A stretch of 6,853 bases of DNA from Pseudomonadota bacterium (GTDB taxonomy: Bacteria > Pseudomonadota > Alphaproteobacteria > Rhizobiales > Xanthobacteraceae), in contig JAEYVN010000128.1 in the NCBI GenBank assembly GCA_023431725.1, positions 1 to 6,853 of the forward strand, given 5' to 3'. Position numbers and translations under genes: made by a program. Positions within the stretch are counted from its first letter, which is position 1. Each line of letters opens with the position of its first letter. The notes beneath the pieces were generated by a model, which saw only the letters and a list, made by a program, of their open reading frames with translations, did no database searches and was not told the DNA's origin. Positions 1 to 5,787 of the stretch are shown here, in pieces.

Positions 1-1144
1 AAATATTGCAGAAGCCGATATCGTTGATCGCCATTTTTGAAACGGCCGTCCGTTCGCCGTTCTCGATATCGATGCCGTGCTTCAGTGCGGTGACGGTTGC
101 CGCAACCGATTGTGTGCCGATCTGCAGGGTATAGGTTCGGCCGGGAAGGAGAGGATTTTCGTCGAGCCAAACGATATGCGCGGCAAACTGGTCGGCGACA
201 TCGGGGCCGGCATCCGAAGGCGCAATGATATCGCCGCGGCCGACATCGAGTTGATCTGCAAGTTCGATCGTCACGGCCTGGCCTTTGTCGACACGATCGA
301 TTTGTGAGGGGTAGGCGTGAATACGACTGATGGCAGACTGACGGCCCGAGCGGGCGACTATGATCGGATGATTGGTCTCGAGGCTGCCGGACGAAACGTA
401 GCCGGCATAGGCGCGGCCTCCGCTTTCGGTGCGCAGCACCGATTGCACATGGAAACGGGCGGCTGCATCACGTTGCTGTGTCGAGATCGGCACGGTCTCA
501 AGATGCGCAAGCACGGTCGGGCCTTTGTACCAGGACATGTGTGTAGCGGGATTGACGACATTGTCGCCGTCGCGGGCAACGATGGGAATCGCTTCGACAT
601 GCTCGAAGGACAGTTGTGATGCAAACTTGAGAAATTCAGCGGCGAGTGCCGTGAACGGTGTTTCCGCGTAATCGACAAGATCCATCTTGTTGACGGCGAG
701 AAGCAGCCGTCGAATGCCCAGCAGCGAGAGGATACGGCTATGCCGGAGCGTCTGTCCGGTCAGTCCAACTTTGGCATCGACCAGGATCAGTGCGAATTCG
801 GCATTTGATGCGCCGGTCACCATGTTGCGGGTATATTGCTCGTGCCCCGGTGTATCATCGACGATGAAGGAACGTTTTGGTGTGCCGAAATAGCGGTACG
901 CCACGTCGATGGTGATGCCTTGCTCGCGTTCGGCTTCCAGACCGTCGAGCACCAGCGCGTAATCCGGATTGTCGCCTGCAGTGCCGAATTTCCTCGACAA
1001 ATGTGTGAGGTGCGCCATTTGGTCGTCGGGGATGGATCCGGTTTCCGCCATCAGGCGTCCGATCAGTGTGGATTTACCGTCATCGACGGCACCGCAGGCG
1101 AGAAAGCGGAGATGGTCGCGGTCATGTGACAGCGGGGCGTGCAT
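1..1144 (-). CDS. cysN: Sulfate adenylyltransferase subunit 1 (CysN, GTPase subunit), C-terminus cut by window edge
   Basis: This is the large, GTP-hydrolysing subunit of ATP sulfurylase, which with CysD makes APS from sulfate and ATP in the cytoplasm. The frame is open for 381 codons from the ATG at 1144 to the left edge. Visible GTPase motifs are the P-loop GAVDDGKST (residues 18-26), the switch I region EREQGITIDVAYRYF (72-86), DTPGHEQYTRNM (97-108) and NKMD (152-155). Beta-barrel domain II follows from about residue 228 and domain III from about 310, ending near AINDIGFCNI, which matches the family's NEIG/NGIG stretch. The ATG overlaps the cysD stop by one base (TGATG), so translation is probably coupled. 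Standalone CysN proteins run about 430-475 residues, while CysNC fusions carry an extra APS kinase domain and reach about 620-640. The cut hides which form this is. The domain II loop around residues 231-248 differs from the usual sequence. The GTPase family and CysN assignment are secure. Confidence 0.95.
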   Translation of the reverse strand, partial: MHAPLSHDRDHLRFLACGAVDDGKSTLIGRLMAETGSIPDDQMAHLTHLSRKFGTAGDNPDYALVLDGLEAEREQGITIDVAYRYFGTPKRSFIVDDTPGHEQYTRNMVTGASNAEFALILVDAKVGLTGQTLRHSRILSLLGIRRLLLAVNKMDLVDYAETPFTALAAEFLKFASQLSFEHVEAIPIVARDGDNVVNPATHMSWYKGPTVLAHLETVPISTQQRDAAARFHVQSVLRTESGGRAYAGYVSSGSLETNHPIIVARSGRQSAISRIHAYPSQIDRVDKGQAVTIELADQLDVGRGDIIAPSDAGPDVADQFAAHIVWLDENPLLPGRTYTLQIGTQSVAATVTALKHGIDIENGERTAVSKMAINDIGFCNI

Positions 1145-2052
1145 CAGAAATAGCCCTCACGTTTCTTGCGCTCCATCGACGACGTTTCATCGGCATCGAT
1201 CAGGCGTCCGGACCGCTCCGACATGCGGGAGGTGCGCAACTCCTGAACAATGTCCGCAACCGTGGTTGCCTGCGAGACGACGGCGGCGGAGAGCGGATAG
1301 CAGCCGAGCGAGCGAAAGCGAATGAGCGCGTTCTTGGGCTTTTCTCCGGAGGCGAGTTCAAGACGATCGTCATCGATCATGATGAGACTGCCATCGCGTT
1401 CGACAACCGGACGCTCCTTGGCAAAATAGAGCGGCACAACCGGAATATTCTCGGCGAGGATGTAGTCCCATACGTCCAGCTCGGTCCAGTTGGACAGCGG
1501 AAACACTCGCATCGTCTCGTCGGCGGCAATCTTCGTATTGTACAGATGCCAGAGTTCGGGGCGCTGTCCTCGCGGATTCCATGCGTGGTTGGGCCCGCGA
1601 ATGGAAAAGATGCGCTCCTTGGAACGGGAAGGCTCTTCGTCGCGGCGTGCGCCGCCGATAGCAGCGTCGAAGCGATGCAGCTCAAGAGCGTCGCGCAAGG
1701 CGCGGGTCTTCATCTCGCGTGTAAAGATTGCCGAACCAGATTTGATCGGATGAATGCCATCCTCAATGGCCTTTTCGTTGGTGTGGACGATCAGATCAAG
1801 ATCGAGCTCAGCCGCCGTTTGATCGCGGAATGCGATCATCTCGCGGAATTTCCAGGTGGTGTCGATATGGAGGATCGCAAACGGAATACGACTGGGATGG
1901 AAGGCTTTTCGGCACAGGTGCAGGAGAACACTGGAGTCCTTGCCGATCGAATACATCAACACCGGTCGCGCGAAGGCTAAGGCCGCCTCTCGCAGGATGA
2001 CGATAGCTTCCCCTTCCAATTGGGTAAGGTGACGAGACAGTGTGTGGATCAT
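1144..2052 (-). CDS. cysD: Sulfate adenylyltransferase subunit 2 (CysD)
   Basis: This is the catalytic subunit of ATP sulfurylase, an ATP pyrophosphatase-fold enzyme that adenylates sulfate to APS in the assimilatory pathway. The 302-residue length equals that of E. coli CysD. The PP-loop is [13 protein letters not shown] (residues 34-46). Other family segments are LHIDTTWKF (61-69), [18 protein letters not shown] (133-150), [10 protein letters not shown] (189-198), [13 protein letters not shown] (246-258), [13 protein letters not shown] (274-286) and the terminal [10 protein letters not shown] (293-302). The ATG at 2052 places the start about ten residues before the QLEGE helix, as in the family. 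The frame stays open upstream to a TGA at 2161-2163 but offers no better start codon. No convincing Shine-Dalgarno sequence is visible before it. Its stop overlaps the cysN start, so the two form an operon. The preceding gene is an unrelated glucosidase, so cysDN probably has its own promoter in the 189-bp gap. Confidence 0.97.
   Translation of the reverse strand: MIHTLSRHLTQLEGEAIVILREAALAFARPVLMYSIGKDSSVLLHLCRKAFHPSRIPFAILHIDTTWKFREMIAFRDQTAAELDLDLIVHTNEKAIEDGIHPIKSGSAIFTREMKTRALRDALELHRFDAAIGGARRDEEPSRSKERIFSIRGPNHAWNPRGQRPELWHLYNTKIAADETMRVFPLSNWTELDVWDYILAENIPVVPLYFAKERPVVERDGSLIMIDDDRLELASGEKPKNALIRFRSLGCYPLSAAVVSQATTVADIVQELRTSRMSERSGRLIDADETSSMERKKREGYF
1154..1158 (-). promoter_or_regulatory. 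Ribosome binding site of cysN inside the cysD 3' end
   Basis: GAGGG on the minus strand lies nine bases before the cysN ATG, within the last codons of cysD. It supports ATG 1144 as the cysN start and fits translational coupling of the two subunits. Confidence 0.55.
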
Positions 2053-2161
2053 GGCAATGGCTTGCAGAAGATCAATCTGTCGGCAGTACCTTGACCGGGC
2101 ATAGCGAAGGGCGCGTTGCCAGTCTCTAGAGGCTGAATTTAGCGCCTTGCTTGCAAAGTGT

Positions 2162-2175
2162 CAGTTCCAAAACTG
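2162..2175. repeat. Small inverted repeat next to the palindrome
   Basis: CAGTT-CCAA-AACTG forms a five-base-pair stem with a four-base loop, two bases from the 16-bp palindrome. The pair could be a double operator or a weak 3'-end structure for the glucosidase transcript. A stem this short also occurs by chance. Confidence 0.25.
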
Positions 2176-2177
2176 CG

Positions 2178-2193
2178 GCGTTTTATAAAACGC
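2178..2193. repeat. Perfect 16-bp palindrome upstream of cysD
   Basis: GCGTTTTATAAAACGC reads identically on both strands. It sits 48 bases after the glucosidase stop and 125 bases before the cysD start. As RNA it could form only a short, AU-rich stem, and no T-run follows, so it is a poor terminator. The symmetry fits a dimeric regulator's operator better, possibly for sulfur control of cysDN. No regulator is identified from the sequence. Confidence 0.4.
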
Positions 2194-2241
2194 TTTGCTG
2201 CCAGGATGGTCGCTTGGAGAGGAGTTCGCTACGGGACACTG

Positions 2242-4455
2242 TCAGGTGAAGGAAACGCTGACCTTGACGTGACTGTCATTGCGCAAGATGTGCAGGGCGA
2301 CACCTGTTTGCTGGCGGCAAATGGCGATGTCGACGCTCAATCGTCCAATCCTCAAATCGCGCAAGGTGACTTCGTTGATGAACGATGGCAGTTCCGGGTT
2401 CCGCAACACAATCTCGCGCCCTTCGGGGTCGAAGTGCAGCCCCAAAGATGACTGGATGAGCTGCAACGGCGCCCCTGCCGCCCAGGCCTGCGGCGAGCAG
2501 GCGACAGGGTAAAGGGTCGGGCCACGTCCGCGGGCCCGCCGGAAGCCGCAGTAGAGCTCAGGCAGGCGGCGCAGATCCATGTAGGTCGCAGCGTCGAACA
2601 GGCCCCGGAACACGCGCCCCACCGCCGCCTTGTGGCCGTAGCGCGCAAACCCGGCGGCGATCAGCGAGTTGTCGTGCGGCCAGACCGATCCATTATGATA
2701 GGACATCGGATTGTAACGAGCCTCTTCGCGCGCGATCGTGCGGATGCCCCATCCTGAGAAGAACGACGGCTGCATGAGCTGGAGGGCGACAAGATTGGCG
2801 CGCTCCGGCGAAGCGATCCCGCTGAACAGGACTTGTCCTGCGTTCGAGCTGCGAACGCTGCAGCGGTTTTTTTTCCCGTCGAGCGCGAGTGCGTAGGTGC
2901 CTATGTCATCGCACCAGAATGCCGCCTCGAAGTTCTTCTTGAGCCTATCGGCCGCTTTTTCGAGATCGGCGGCTTGCGTATGGCGGTCCAGTCGCCTCGC
3001 CAAATCCGCGGCGCTTTTTTTTGCGGCGTAGACGTAACCTTGTACTTCACACAGGGCGATCGGCCCCGCTGCCATTGAACCATCCGCATGGAAAATGGAA
3101 TCGTGAGAATCCTTCCATCCCTGGTTCACGAGACCGTCGTCGTTGCTGCGATGATATTCGACGAAGCCGTCGCCGTCGGGATCTCCGGGGCCGTCAATCC
3201 ATTGCAGCGCGGCTTCGATGTTAGGCCATAGCTCACGTAGGAGCGCGATGTCGCCGGTCCGTTCAAAGTACAACCCGGCCAACAGCACGAAAAGTGGTGT
3301 GGAATCGACACTCCCATAATAGAGCTTGAACGGCACCTCGCGCAGGTTGGCCATCTCGCCGCTGCGCATCTCGTGCAAGATTTTGCCTGGCTCGGCATCC
3401 GCCATCGGGTCGAATGTATGAGCTTGGAGAGCCGCGAGCCTGCGCAATACGCCGCGTGCGATTTCGGGACGATACCAGAGCGTTTGGATCGCCGTGATAA
3501 GGCCGTCCCGGCCAAACGTGGTCGAATACCAGGGAATACCGGCGTAAGGGTAGGGACCTTGCTCGGTCTGCGTCACCAGCATGTCGAGGTCCGACATGGA
3601 ACGGCATATCACCTCATTGAAGATGTCGTTCGACGTCGTAATAATCGTATTGCCGCGGCTGGAAATTTTTCGCTCCTGGAGCGCGGCGCGCATGCCGCGG
3701 CGGAACGGGTGATAATCCGGATGGTGGTCATCGCTTCGGCATTCAACGGTCAGGTCGAGAGCCTTGAATTCTCCTGGCTCGAGCGACAGAGAATATGAGG
3801 CGATGCTGGTCGAAAGCCGATCCGGATCCGGCTCGAAGCTGAGGATAGCGCATCGCACGTCATGATCGAGACCCTTGTAGTGAAGCCGCACCTGACTGTC
3901 CCCCAGGATTCTGCTGCTCGCGCTACCGCGTTTGTCGCGGCGCATGCCGCGCACTTCGAACAGATCGGCAAAATCGCTTGAGAACGACAATCCGAGTACG
4001 GCATGCACAACCTGATTGCCATGGTTCTGGATGCGAAGGCGTTGGTAGGCCGTGTTGTTCCAGAGGAAGATCGTGCGGATGATGTGCAGGGTGTCTTTGG
4101 CCAGCACCAGCCGGTTTTCGAAATAAATGTCCGGGTTGGTCAGGTCGACCGTCAGGAGCGCGTTGTCGTCGCGAACGTTCGAGCCCAGAAGCAACAGCTG
4201 GTTGCCATTCAGGAGCAGTTCGAGTTGCCCGAGAAATCGCGTATCACGGCAGTAAATGCCATCAGGACCGCCTGGGCTGGCGCCGATGTCGCCGTGACTA
4301 TCAAAAATGGCAAAGCAATCGTCGTGCTTGAGATTGCGGCGCGGGCGGGTCGATGGTCCGGTCGCAGGAATATAAAACGGTACCTCTGCGACCTGCTCGA
4401 CCAGTGCAACGGTGGAGTGCTGTTCTTTTGATGTGTGATCTTTCAGTCGATGCAA
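2242..4455 (-). CDS. Glycogen-debranching-type amylo-alpha-1,6-glucosidase (COG3408-like)
   Basis: This predicted cytoplasmic glycoside hydrolase has 737 residues and no signal peptide or membrane segment. The N-terminal beta-sandwich domain (about residues 40-245) starts at NLKHDDCFAIFDSHGDI and includes GIYCRDTRFL (66-75), typical of bacterial GDE_N-type proteins. The C-terminal (alpha/alpha)6 catalytic domain (about 270-700) shows STTFGRDGLITAIQTLWY (311-328), FKLYYGSVDSTPLFVLL (376-392), NQGWKDSHDSI (444-454), SYHNGSVWPHDNSLIA (585-600) and YPVACSPQAWAAGAPLQL (649-666). Asp449 and Asp452 in WKDSHDS are candidate acid residues, judged only from motif position. The start is TTG at 4455; the first in-frame ATG is residue 171, deep inside the N-terminal domain, so a non-ATG start is needed. 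Three bases separate it from the upstream glycosyltransferase stop, which is in the same frame. The family acts on alpha-1,6 branches of glycogen-like glucans, but related proteins process other glucosides, so the substrate is not settled. Two A8 tracts occur in the coding strand. Confidence 0.93.
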   Translation of the reverse strand: MHRLKDHTSKEQHSTVALVEQVAEVPFYIPATGPSTRPRRNLKHDDCFAIFDSHGDIGASPGGPDGIYCRDTRFLGQLELLLNGNQLLLLGSNVRDDNALLTVDLTNPDIYFENRLVLAKDTLHIIRTIFLWNNTAYQRLRIQNHGNQVVHAVLGLSFSSDFADLFEVRGMRRDKRGSASSRILGDSQVRLHYKGLDHDVRCAILSFEPDPDRLSTSIASYSLSLEPGEFKALDLTVECRSDDHHPDYHPFRRGMRAALQERKISSRGNTIITTSNDIFNEVICRSMSDLDMLVTQTEQGPYPYAGIPWYSTTFGRDGLITAIQTLWYRPEIARGVLRRLAALQAHTFDPMADAEPGKILHEMRSGEMANLREVPFKLYYGSVDSTPLFVLLAGLYFERTGDIALLRELWPNIEAALQWIDGPGDPDGDGFVEYHRSNDDGLVNQGWKDSHDSIFHADGSMAAGPIALCEVQGYVYAAKKSAADLARRLDRHTQAADLEKAADRLKKNFEAAFWCDDIGTYALALDGKKNRCSVRSSNAGQVLFSGIASPERANLVALQLMQPSFFSGWGIRTIAREEARYNPMSYHNGSVWPHDNSLIAAGFARYGHKAAVGRVFRGLFDAATYMDLRRLPELYCGFRRARGRGPTLYPVACSPQAWAAGAPLQLIQSSLGLHFDPEGREIVLRNPELPSFINEVTLRDLRIGRLSVDIAICRQQTGVALHILRNDSHVKVSVSFT
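2867..2874 (-). repeat. A8 homopolymer inside the glucosidase gene (first tract by coordinate)
   Basis: Eight consecutive A on the coding strand span codons 528-530 (Lys-Lys-Asn). In the zero frame the last seven bases plus C read A AAA AAC, a form known as a -1 slippery heptamer. The reading frame is intact across it. Confidence 0.6.
3015..3022 (-). repeat. A8 homopolymer inside the glucosidase gene (second tract by coordinate)
   Basis: Eight consecutive A on the coding strand span the end of Ala478, Lys479, Lys480 and the first base of Ser481. The zero frame reads A AAA AAA. Synonymous AAG codons, usual in a GC-rich genome, would have broken the run. Confidence 0.6.
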
Positions 4456-4468
4456 TGTTTACGGTCCC
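4453..4468 (-). promoter_or_regulatory. Coupled stop/start junction with TTG start and weak ribosome binding site
   Basis: On the minus strand the order is GGGA (4468-4465), the glycosyltransferase stop TAA (4461-4459), one codon ACA, then the TTG start (4455-4453). GGGA lies nine bases before TTG. The arrangement suggests that ribosomes finishing the first gene restart on the second. Confidence 0.5.
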
Positions 4469-5559
4469 GCAGCCAAACGCATCCCAGAACGTCGTGGTTC
4501 ATCCTTCAGCCAGTTGTTGTCGCGTCCTGCCTCAGACAACAGCTGCTGATAGACATCAGCATAGTCCTTTGCCATTCGTGTGGCAGAAAATCGTTGTTCG
4601 AAGCGGCGGCGAATATTGCGGCGATCGAGCGCTATGGCGCGTGGCACTGCAGCAATCGCTTCTTCAAGGGTGTCGACGATCGCGCCGGTGACGCCGTCCT
4701 CAATCACTTCGGGTACAGAACCGCAACGAAACGCCACGACGGGCGTGCCGCAGGCCATCGCTTCGATCATGACCAGGCCGAACGGTTCCGGCCAATCGAT
4801 CGGGAACAGAACAGCGTTGGCTTCGCCCACAAACTGGCTTTTCTGTCGTTCGGTAATTTCGCCGATAAACTCGACATTCGGACTGTCGGCCAGCATCGGC
4901 GCGACCGTCTCGCGAAAGTAGGCCTCGTCCACGCGATCGACTTTGGCCGCAATCTTCAAAGGCATGCCGAGGGCGCGCGCAATTTCAATTGCACGGTCCG
5001 GCCGCTTCTCCGGTGCGATGCGGCCGAGGAAGGCCAGATAGCCCCCGCGCGGTTTGTCGACAAGCCGATGCATATCGAGCGGCAGCCCGTGTGGAATATT
5101 GGCGACGAAGTTGGCCTTCGGGATGGGTTTCCGCTGCTCCATCGATATCGATACCAACGGCATTTCAGTAAAGCCGACGTAAAGCGCGAGGAGGTCCGGC
5201 AGATCCTGGCGGCCATGCAAGGTCGTGATGGTTCGTCCGCTCAGGTTGCGGAAGAGCGGGAAATGAAACTGATCAATATGAAAGTGGAAAATGTCGAATT
5301 CGTCGGCGCGTTGAAAAACGCGATCGAGCATCAGCATGTAATATGGAATGATATCGCGGATTTTGGGCTCGAGCCGCAGCGCACGCGGCACACAAGGCGC
5401 CAGTTCAGCGGCCGTTACGGAATCGCCGCTCGCGAACAGCGTGACCTCGTGTCCGAGCTTGACCAATTCCTCGGTCACGAAGTGGGCAATACGTTCCGTA
5501 CCACCGTAAGTCTTTGGCGGAACGCTCTCCATCAGCGGTGCAATCTGAGCAATTCGCAT
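4459..5559 (-). CDS. GT4-family glycosyltransferase (GT-B fold)
   Basis: This 366-residue retaining glycosyltransferase transfers a sugar from a nucleotide-sugar donor and is predicted to act in the cytoplasm, with no membrane segment or signal peptide. The N-terminal Rossmann domain opens with MRIAQIAPLMESVPPKTYGGTER, the start and glycine loop (YGGTE, residues 18-22) of this group, followed by LVKLGHEVTLFASGDS (32-47) and FDIFHFHID (88-96). The C-terminal GT4 domain begins at YLAFLGRIAPEKRPDRAI (174-191) and carries the E-x7-E donor-binding motif in PEPFGLVMIEAMACGTPVV (257-275; Glu258 and Glu266). The ATG at 5559 has a GGAGG nine bases upstream. It is the first gene of a tight pair with the debranching-type glucosidase, which suggests that both act on one glucan or glucoside. 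Donor and acceptor cannot be read from the sequence; glycogen or trehalose synthesis, or a capsule-like glycan, are all possible. The tail after about residue 345 is polar and probably not part of the fold. Confidence 0.94.
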   Translation of the reverse strand: MRIAQIAPLMESVPPKTYGGTERIAHFVTEELVKLGHEVTLFASGDSVTAAELAPCVPRALRLEPKIRDIIPYYMLMLDRVFQRADEFDIFHFHIDQFHFPLFRNLSGRTITTLHGRQDLPDLLALYVGFTEMPLVSISMEQRKPIPKANFVANIPHGLPLDMHRLVDKPRGGYLAFLGRIAPEKRPDRAIEIARALGMPLKIAAKVDRVDEAYFRETVAPMLADSPNVEFIGEITERQKSQFVGEANAVLFPIDWPEPFGLVMIEAMACGTPVVAFRCGSVPEVIEDGVTGAIVDTLEEAIAAVPRAIALDRRNIRRRFEQRFSATRMAKDYADVYQQLLSEAGRDNNWLKDEPRRSGMRLAAGP

Positions 5560-5568
5560 GCAGTTGGG

Positions 5569-5573
5569 CCTCC
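5569..5573 (-). promoter_or_regulatory. Ribosome binding site of the glycosyltransferase
   Basis: GGAGG on the minus strand lies nine bases before the ATG at 5559. It is a full-strength Shine-Dalgarno core and fixes the start. Confidence 0.75.
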
Positions 5574-5689
5574 GTGACAGGCGTTAACGTTTTGCGCTGC
5601 AATAAGTTCGGAAGCTCGCGCCAATTTGTTTGTACTTCGTCCATCGGCCACCCGAGCCATATTCGCGTACATTTGGGGGTAACTTGGTC

Positions 5690-5707
5690 GCAGACGAAGG
5701 TGTCTGC
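5690..5707. repeat. Inverted repeat GCAGAC-N6-GTCTGC, possible operator
   Basis: Two perfect 6-base arms are separated by GAAGGT. They lie 80 bases before the molybdenum hydroxylase start and 130 bases from the glycosyltransferase start, a suitable place for a dimeric regulator's site. The function is inferred from symmetry and position only. Confidence 0.3.
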
Positions 5708-5763
5708 CCACCAATTTCGGTGATTGTCCCAACACCCACCTTGGCGTTATCGTTGGAGCAAGA

Positions 5764-5778
5764 ATGAGAATCTTTTAG
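5764..5778 (+). other. Possible four-codon leader ORF (Met-Arg-Ile-Phe-stop)
   Basis: ATG AGA ATC TTT TAG is preceded by GGAG (5755-5758) five bases upstream. It is in frame with the gene at 5788, and its TAG overlaps that gene's ribosome binding site. It may be a translated leader or a chance string. It does show that the molybdenum hydroxylase frame cannot start farther upstream. Confidence 0.2.
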
Positions 5779-5783
5779 GGGGA
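5777..5783 (+). promoter_or_regulatory. Ribosome binding site of the molybdenum hydroxylase subunit
   Basis: AGGGGGA lies four bases before the ATG at 5788. It decides for this ATG over the ATG at 5783, which is in another frame, and the ATG at 5764, which meets an in-frame TAG. Confidence 0.65.
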
Positions 5784-5787
5784 TGGA

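Larger units (their letters stand above)
2053..2241. other. Intergenic region between the glucosidase stop and cysD
   Basis: This 189-bp gap separates two same-direction genes and should hold the end of the glucosidase transcript and the control region of cysDN. It contains a 5-bp-stem hairpin and a perfect 16-bp palindrome (listed separately). I see no clear -35/-10 pair and no hairpin followed by a T-run on the minus strand, so neither a promoter nor an intrinsic terminator is called. Confidence 0.5.
5560..5787. other. Divergent control region between the glycosyltransferase and the molybdenum hydroxylase gene
   Basis: These 228 bases must hold the promoters of both outward-reading units unless they are read from farther away. 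Visible elements are a GGAGG site for the minus-strand gene, the 8-bp palindrome CGTTAACG (5582-5589), the inverted repeat GCAGAC-N6-GTCTGC (5690-5707), and a four-codon ORF plus a purine-rich ribosome binding site before 5788. The best plus-strand promoter-like pair, TTGTCC (5724-5729) and TTATCG (5747-5752) 17 bases apart, is too weak in the -10 box to call. Confidence 0.5.

Noticed and set aside
1..1144. Possible frameshift or decay in cysN, because several short ORFs cover the region in other frames
   Set aside because: Translation of the reverse complement from 1144 gives one uninterrupted frame with all GTPase motifs in order; the short ORFs are shadows.
1066..1980. Plus-strand ORF of 304 codons
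   Set aside because: It is antisense to cysD and the start of cysN, whose motifs are unmistakable; no ribosome binding site or family similarity is seen.
2162..2193. Intrinsic terminator for the glucosidase transcript
   Set aside because: The stems are short and AU-rich, and neither is followed by a T-run on the minus strand.
4435..5577. Long plus-strand ORF of 380 codons
   Set aside because: It lies entirely opposite the GT4 gene, has no recognisable domain, and is rich in Arg, His and Gly as expected from the antisense of GC-biased codons.
5724..5752. TTGTCC-N17-TTATCG as a sigma-70 promoter for the molybdenum hydroxylase gene
   Set aside because: The -35 box matches at four of six positions, but the -10 box is poor, and similar matches are expected by chance in a region of this length.
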